From contig NZ_CP009430.1 in the NCBI RefSeq assembly GCF_001314325.1, positions 62,001 through 126,000 of the forward strand: DNA of 64,000 bases, read 5' to 3'. The stretch's first letter is position 1; every line of letters begins with the position of its first letter. The translations under genes and the position numbers were made by a program. This stretch comes from Sphingopyxis macrogoltabida (GTDB lineage Bacteria; Pseudomonadota; Alphaproteobacteria; Sphingomonadales; Sphingomonadaceae). Of this stretch, positions 60,392-64,000 are shown piece after piece. The notes under the pieces are model-generated. The model had not been told where the DNA came from and made no database searches. It saw only the letters and a program-made list of their open reading frames with translations.

Positions 60392-62647
60392 ATGCGTATC
60401 TTACAGCGGCAGCTTTCCGGCATTGGTCTTGCTGCCATATCGGTTGCGCTGATGTTTGCTCCCCCCGCCTGCGCTCAGGCCGCAGCAACCGACGCCACGG
60501 CCGATGACGAAGTGCCCGCCGGATCAAATTCCGAAATAGTTGTAACGGCACAGCGTCGGTCGGAAAATCTTCAAGATGTGCCGATCTCTATTACCGCGGT
60601 TGGAGCAGAGCAGGCTCATGACCTAGGCATTGTCACGGTTCAGGATATTCAGATTGTTACGCCCGGCCTGACATTCGAAAGTGGCTATGGGTTCACCCAG
60701 CCGTATATTCGTGGAGTTGGCACATCCAATCCGCTCCCTGGCCTGGAAAGCGCAGTGTCCAGTTACATCGATGGCGCTTATATCGAGCGCGGCTACGGGC
60801 AGACAACGAATCTTTTCGATACTTCCGTTCAGGTCCTCAAGGGCGCGCAAGGCACTCTCTACGGGCGAAACGCGACCGGAGGCACGATCCTTTATCAGAC
60901 GGCCAACCCCGAACTCGGTTCGTTTTCTGGACATGCTTTGGGGGAATATGGACGGTTTGACCAGTACCGCGGCGAACTCGTGCTTAATGCGCCCTTGGGA
61001 GACAATGTTGCCATCCGGCTTGGGGCACTAAAATTCGGAGACGACGGCTATATCACCAATGTGGTCGACGGAGCGAAATGGGGGGGACGGTCCGGGACAA
61101 CGCTCCGTGCAAAACTGCTTTGGCAGGCGACGCCAGATTTTTCCGCCCTCCTGTCGTATGAATATGTCCGGCAAAAGGCATATGACGGTGCTCAAGCAGA
61201 ACGCGCCGATGCACCTCTATGCGGTTCCTGCGCCATTCCCATCCCGGGGGCCGATCTCAATCCTGTAAGAGGCTTCTACGAAGTTGCGCTAAATGATGGG
61301 GCGACGCCAAGTCGCCTACGCGCCGATTCCTTTAACTTGCGCCTTAGCTACACCGGTAGTAATTTCGATATAACAAGCACCACGTCGTACAGGAATGATC
61401 GAGCGTATAATACCGTAGATACGGGTCTTTCATCCACATTTGCCCTATACAACTATGGAACGAACCAAGGGGGAAAGACCTGGTCTGAAGATTTGCAGAT
61501 TTCGTCGACATTTGATGGGCCAGTAAACTTTCTGTCTGGCATTTATTATTTTAACGATGACGCGTTTCACGAAGCCGAGTTGTCTGGTATCGCCTTTGGC
61601 GGGCTGACCGATCTGACGGTCGAGAATTATGTCAAAACTGAATCTTTTTCGGCGTTTGGTGAGATCTACCTGACCCCGATAGAGCGACTAAAGATTACGC
61701 TGGGCGGTCGATATACGATCGATAGCCGCGATTTCTCTGCGAATGTGGCGCCCAATGCATTGTTGGCATTCGCGCCGCCAGGTTCTCCTTCCTCGTTTTC
61801 GAGTCATGGTAAGGAGTCTGTTTTCACGCCGCGGGTTGTTGCCAGTTATGACTTCGACGCCGTCAATGTTTATGCGAGCTGGAACCGGGGATATAAGGAA
61901 TTCGGGTACAACACCCCGGTATTTGTGTCTGAAGATCCTGTAAACGCTGAAAAAATTGACAGCTTTGAGGTCGGAGCCAAATTCGTCTCGGACGATCGTC
62001 GTCTGCGGCTTAACCTAGCAGCTTTCTACTATAATTACAGAGATATACAGGTATCGATCATCGATATTTCAACAGGTGCAAATGTTCTGGAGAACGCGGC
62101 TGGCGCCGAGGGGTATGGCGCGGAAATTGATGCAAACTTTGAACCAACCAACTGGCTCAAGCTCTTTGGCGTCGCGGGCTACCTGCATACGGAATATACT
62201 TCGTATCCCAATGCTGCGATCGCCGTAATCGATCCTGTTACCGGTGGACTCGTCAGCTCGCGTGCCGATCTTACAGGAACCCGGCTGCCGCGGGCGCCTT
62301 CCTTCACGGGCTCAGTGGGATTTGAACTCCACGGCCCCATCGGCGGTGGCTTCGATGCGCATTTGAATGCTCTCACGCGTTATACGTCGGGCTATGATTT
62401 CTTCCCAGGCGCGCAAGGCCCGCTTCAATATTCGCGGACGGGAGGCTATGCCATAATTAACCTGTCGGGCTATATCGAGCGCGAACTCAACGGCAGCGGA
62501 ATCAGAAGTTACCGGCTCGGTTTCTACATCAACAACGCGACCGACCTGAAATATTCGAGCATCAACGTCACATCCGCTGGTTTTGGGCTCTTCCAGACGG
62601 TTGCTCCGCCAATCACATATGGACTTCGTGCGTCGGCGGAATTCTAA
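60392..62647 (+). CDS. TonB-dependent outer-membrane receptor
   Basis: Receptor of about 751 residues. Signal peptide ends near PACAQA (residue about 29), TonB-box-like SEIVVTAQRRSE near 50, plug segments YIRGVGTSNPLPGLESAVSSYIDG and VLKGAQGTLYGRNATGG, and an aromatic C-terminus YGLRASAEF. GGAGGGG precedes ATG 60392, favouring it over 60377. Close paralogue of the receptor broken by IS3 at 30336-33855, so the two probably import related compounds. Followed by two oxocamphor-hydrolase-like genes. Confidence 0.95.
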   Translation: MRILQRQLSGIGLAAISVALMFAPPACAQAAATDATADDEVPAGSNSEIVVTAQRRSENLQDVPISITAVGAEQAHDLGIVTVQDIQIVTPGLTFESGYGFTQPYIRGVGTSNPLPGLESAVSSYIDGAYIERGYGQTTNLFDTSVQVLKGAQGTLYGRNATGGTILYQTANPELGSFSGHALGEYGRFDQYRGELVLNAPLGDNVAIRLGALKFGDDGYITNVVDGAKWGGRSGTTLRAKLLWQATPDFSALLSYEYVRQKAYDGAQAERADAPLCGSCAIPIPGADLNPVRGFYEVALNDGATPSRLRADSFNLRLSYTGSNFDITSTTSYRNDRAYNTVDTGLSSTFALYNYGTNQGGKTWSEDLQISSTFDGPVNFLSGIYYFNDDAFHEAELSGIAFGGLTDLTVENYVKTESFSAFGEIYLTPIERLKITLGGRYTIDSRDFSANVAPNALLAFAPPGSPSSFSSHGKESVFTPRVVASYDFDAVNVYASWNRGYKEFGYNTPVFVSEDPVNAEKIDSFEVGAKFVSDDRRLRLNLAAFYYNYRDIQVSIIDISTGANVLENAAGAEGYGAEIDANFEPTNWLKLFGVAGYLHTEYTSYPNAAIAVIDPVTGGLVSSRADLTGTRLPRAPSFTGSVGFELHGPIGGGFDAHLNALTRYTSGYDFFPGAQGPLQYSRTGGYAIINLSGYIERELNGSGIRSYRLGFYINNATDLKYSSINVTSAGFGLFQTVAPPITYGLRASAEF

Positions 62648-62687
62648 GTACGAACGCACTATTTCCAGCGACGAGGCGGCCCTTTCG

Positions 62688-63431
62688 ATGAGCATAGCGA
62701 ACTACAGGACGATCAGAGTCAGCGAATCTGACGGTGTAATGGAAGCCGTGCTACACACCGATGGGGCCGCGCTCATCTGGAATGGCCGCGCGGGATTCGA
62801 ACTGACTCAGCTTTTCGAAGCACTGTCGGCCCAATCCGCCATCAAGGTTCTGATTTTAACCGGCGTCGGGGAAACCTTTTGCGCGGATAGCGTCACCTTT
62901 GATTTTAATGAGCTAAAATGGCGCGATGTCTGGGCAGGGCAGCAGCGGATGCTCGGCGCGCTGATGAATTTGAACATTATCGTGATCGCGGCGGTCAACG
63001 GGCCGGTGCATTATCATCCGGAAATTCCAATGCTGGCGGATATCGTGCTTGCCTCTCCGGATACCGAATTCGCGGAACTCGGTCATTTTCCGCGCGGGAT
63101 GGTTCCTGGCGATGGTGCGCAATTGGTTATGGCGAGCCGGCTAGGCGAAGCCCGTGTCGGCTATTTCTATCTGATGGAAGAGCGGATTATGGCTGAAGAA
63201 GCGCGGCGACTGGGTTGCGTTCACGAAATCCACAAAAAAAATGCGCTGATGCCGCGCGCGCGTAAGATGGCTGCACAATTCGCGAGAAGGCCAGAGTGGC
63301 TCATTACATATACTAAGGCGGCGCTACGCTTACGCGACCGGCACGGATTTCAGCAAATGCTCAGCCACGGGATGTCGATCGAAGGCCTTGCCATGTACGC
63401 GGCTGGCATGTCCGGCAAGGAGGTCGATTAG
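62688..63431 (+). CDS. Crotonase-fold protein resembling 6-oxocamphor hydrolase
   Basis: Protein of about 247 residues. The crotonase glycine motifs are replaced: the second oxyanion segment reads NGPVHYHPEIPMLADIVLA near 107, followed by LGHFPRGMVPGDGAQLVMASRLG near 135. These HYHxEIP and HFPxGxVPGDGA patterns are, from memory, those of 6-oxocamphor hydrolase, which opens bicyclic beta-diketones by retro-Claisen hydrolysis using His and Asp residues; matching His and Asp are present. ATG 62688 lies 40 bases after the TonB stop. Hydrolytic cleavage of a beta-diketone is the inferred role. Confidence 0.82.
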   Translation: MSIANYRTIRVSESDGVMEAVLHTDGAALIWNGRAGFELTQLFEALSAQSAIKVLILTGVGETFCADSVTFDFNELKWRDVWAGQQRMLGALMNLNIIVIAAVNGPVHYHPEIPMLADIVLASPDTEFAELGHFPRGMVPGDGAQLVMASRLGEARVGYFYLMEERIMAEEARRLGCVHEIHKKNALMPRARKMAAQFARRPEWLITYTKAALRLRDRHGFQQMLSHGMSIEGLAMYAAGMSGKEVD

Positions 63432-63467
63432 TGGCCATCTCGCAATGCGGCGAGTGCGGAGGCGTGC

Positions 63468-64000
63468 GTGAGTGACAAGCCTGACTGGGCCCATATCGAA
63501 GTCGCCGTTTCCGGCGGAGTCGCTGAAGTTCGCCTGCACTCCAACCAAGAATCATTGATATGGGCCGCAGAGGTCGTGCGTGAACTGATTGTTTTTCTGG
63601 CATGGGCCGAACGCTCTGCGGACTTCAATGTGGTGATACTGACCGGCTCACAGGTCGCTTTTTGCAATAGGCTGGAGGCAAAGGGCTTTCACGGCCTGGG
63701 TTGGCGAAACATCTGGGCATTGGAACAGCGCCTTCTCAATGCGTGGATCGATTTTAACAAGATCGTAATTGCCGCGGTCAACGGTCCCGCGACGGTTCGT
63801 TCTGATTTGCCCGTATCGGCCGATATCGTGCTGGCGTGTCACGAGGCGGTGTTTTCGGACAGCAATCACTTCCGGATGAATGTTGCGCCTGGCGATGGCG
63901 TCCAGCTCATATGGGGCGAGATACTCGGTGCGTCGCGCGCGGGTTATTTCTTGCTGACTGGCGAAAAACTTGGGGCTCAAGACGCGAAAAAATTTGGCGC
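63468..64000 (+). CDS. Second 6-oxocamphor hydrolase-like crotonase (3' end beyond window)
   Basis: Open frame from GTG 63468 (GGAGG 6 bases upstream) to the window end, about 177 residues. Reads VSDKPDWAHIEVAVSGG, IVIAAVNGPATVRSDLPVSADIVLAC and SNHFRMNVAPGDGVQLIW followed by GEILGASRAGYFLLTG, parallel to the preceding protein. The first His region (HYHPEIP) is here TVRSDLP, so one catalytic His is missing, while the PGDG Asp remains. The two may form a hetero-oligomer, or this one may have a different specificity. Confidence 0.82.
   Translation, partial: MSDKPDWAHIEVAVSGGVAEVRLHSNQESLIWAAEVVRELIVFLAWAERSADFNVVILTGSQVAFCNRLEAKGFHGLGWRNIWALEQRLLNAWIDFNKIVIAAVNGPATVRSDLPVSADIVLACHEAVFSDSNHFRMNVAPGDGVQLIWGEILGASRAGYFLLTGEKLGAQDAKKFG

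Noticed and set aside
1..64000. CRISPR arrays, tRNA or rRNA genes, riboswitches
   Set aside because: No regularly spaced repeats, cloverleaf-like segments or ribosomal RNA stretches were recognised on reading.

Overview
The window looks like part of a large catabolic gene cluster from a GC-rich alphaproteobacterium, most likely a sphingomonad (Sphingobium, Sphingopyxis or Novosphingobium type). That placement is an inference from the mix of TonB-dependent receptors with sphingomonad-style plugs, soluble class I P450s with a [3Fe-4S] ferredoxin, many SDR, GMC and acyl-CoA enzymes, and several insertion sequences. No rRNA, tRNA, CRISPR array or replication gene was seen.

Left block (about 1-46.6 kb). 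This holds an aldehyde dehydrogenase (cut by the window edge), P450-1 and a GMC oxidoreductase, two SDRs with a carboxymuconolactone-decarboxylase-like protein, two adjacent 2-oxoglutarate dioxygenases with a VOC protein, a second GMC oxidoreductase, a TIM-barrel protein, an MFS_3 exporter and a TonB receptor. The receptor is followed by ferredoxin, P450-2, aldehyde dehydrogenase and two SDRs. Next comes a minus-strand CoA operon: crotonase, Ltp2-like thiolase-fold enzyme, DUF35 protein, APH-type kinase and acyl-CoA dehydrogenase. Then come a GntR/FCD regulator, a molybdopterin oxidoreductase, an MFS carrier, a TonB receptor broken by an IS3 element, a LysR regulator with an acyl-CoA dehydrogenase and CaiB transferase, an aldo/keto reductase, and a tightly coupled operon. 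That operon runs NTF2-like, creatinase-like, MmgE/PrpD, AKR, TIM barrel, crotonase and FadH-like reductase. Twelve copies or near copies of the palindrome TTGTCnGACAA lie in the promoter gaps from 1.3 to 38.8 kb. I read them as operators of the GntR/FCD protein at 25.7-26.4 kb, making most of this block one regulon.

Right block (about 48.2-64 kb). An IS701 element with a frameshifted transposase separates the blocks. The right block is a second module: SMP-30 lactonase, isocitrate-lyase/PEP-mutase-like protein, acyl-CoA synthetase, crotonase, P450-3 and a GMC oxidoreductase on the minus strand, then a LysR regulator, a TonB receptor and two crotonase-fold proteins resembling 6-oxocamphor hydrolase on the plus strand. 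P450-3 is split by an IS256 element. A second, apparently identical, inverted IS256 copy sits between the GMC gene and the LysR gene. The TTGTCnGACAA motif was not seen here; CGAT-N11-ATCG boxes occur instead, upstream of LysR and of TonB.

Together the genes suggest outer-membrane uptake of a hydrophobic, probably alicyclic or terpenoid-like substrate, P450 hydroxylation, oxidation of the alcohol by GMC/SDR enzymes, aldehyde oxidation, hydrolytic C-C cleavage by oxocamphor-hydrolase-like enzymes, CoA activation, and beta-oxidation-like and retro-aldol steps. The substrate is not determined by the sequence. The P450, GMC and TonB genes each exist as paralogues in both blocks, so the IS-broken copies may have partial back-up.
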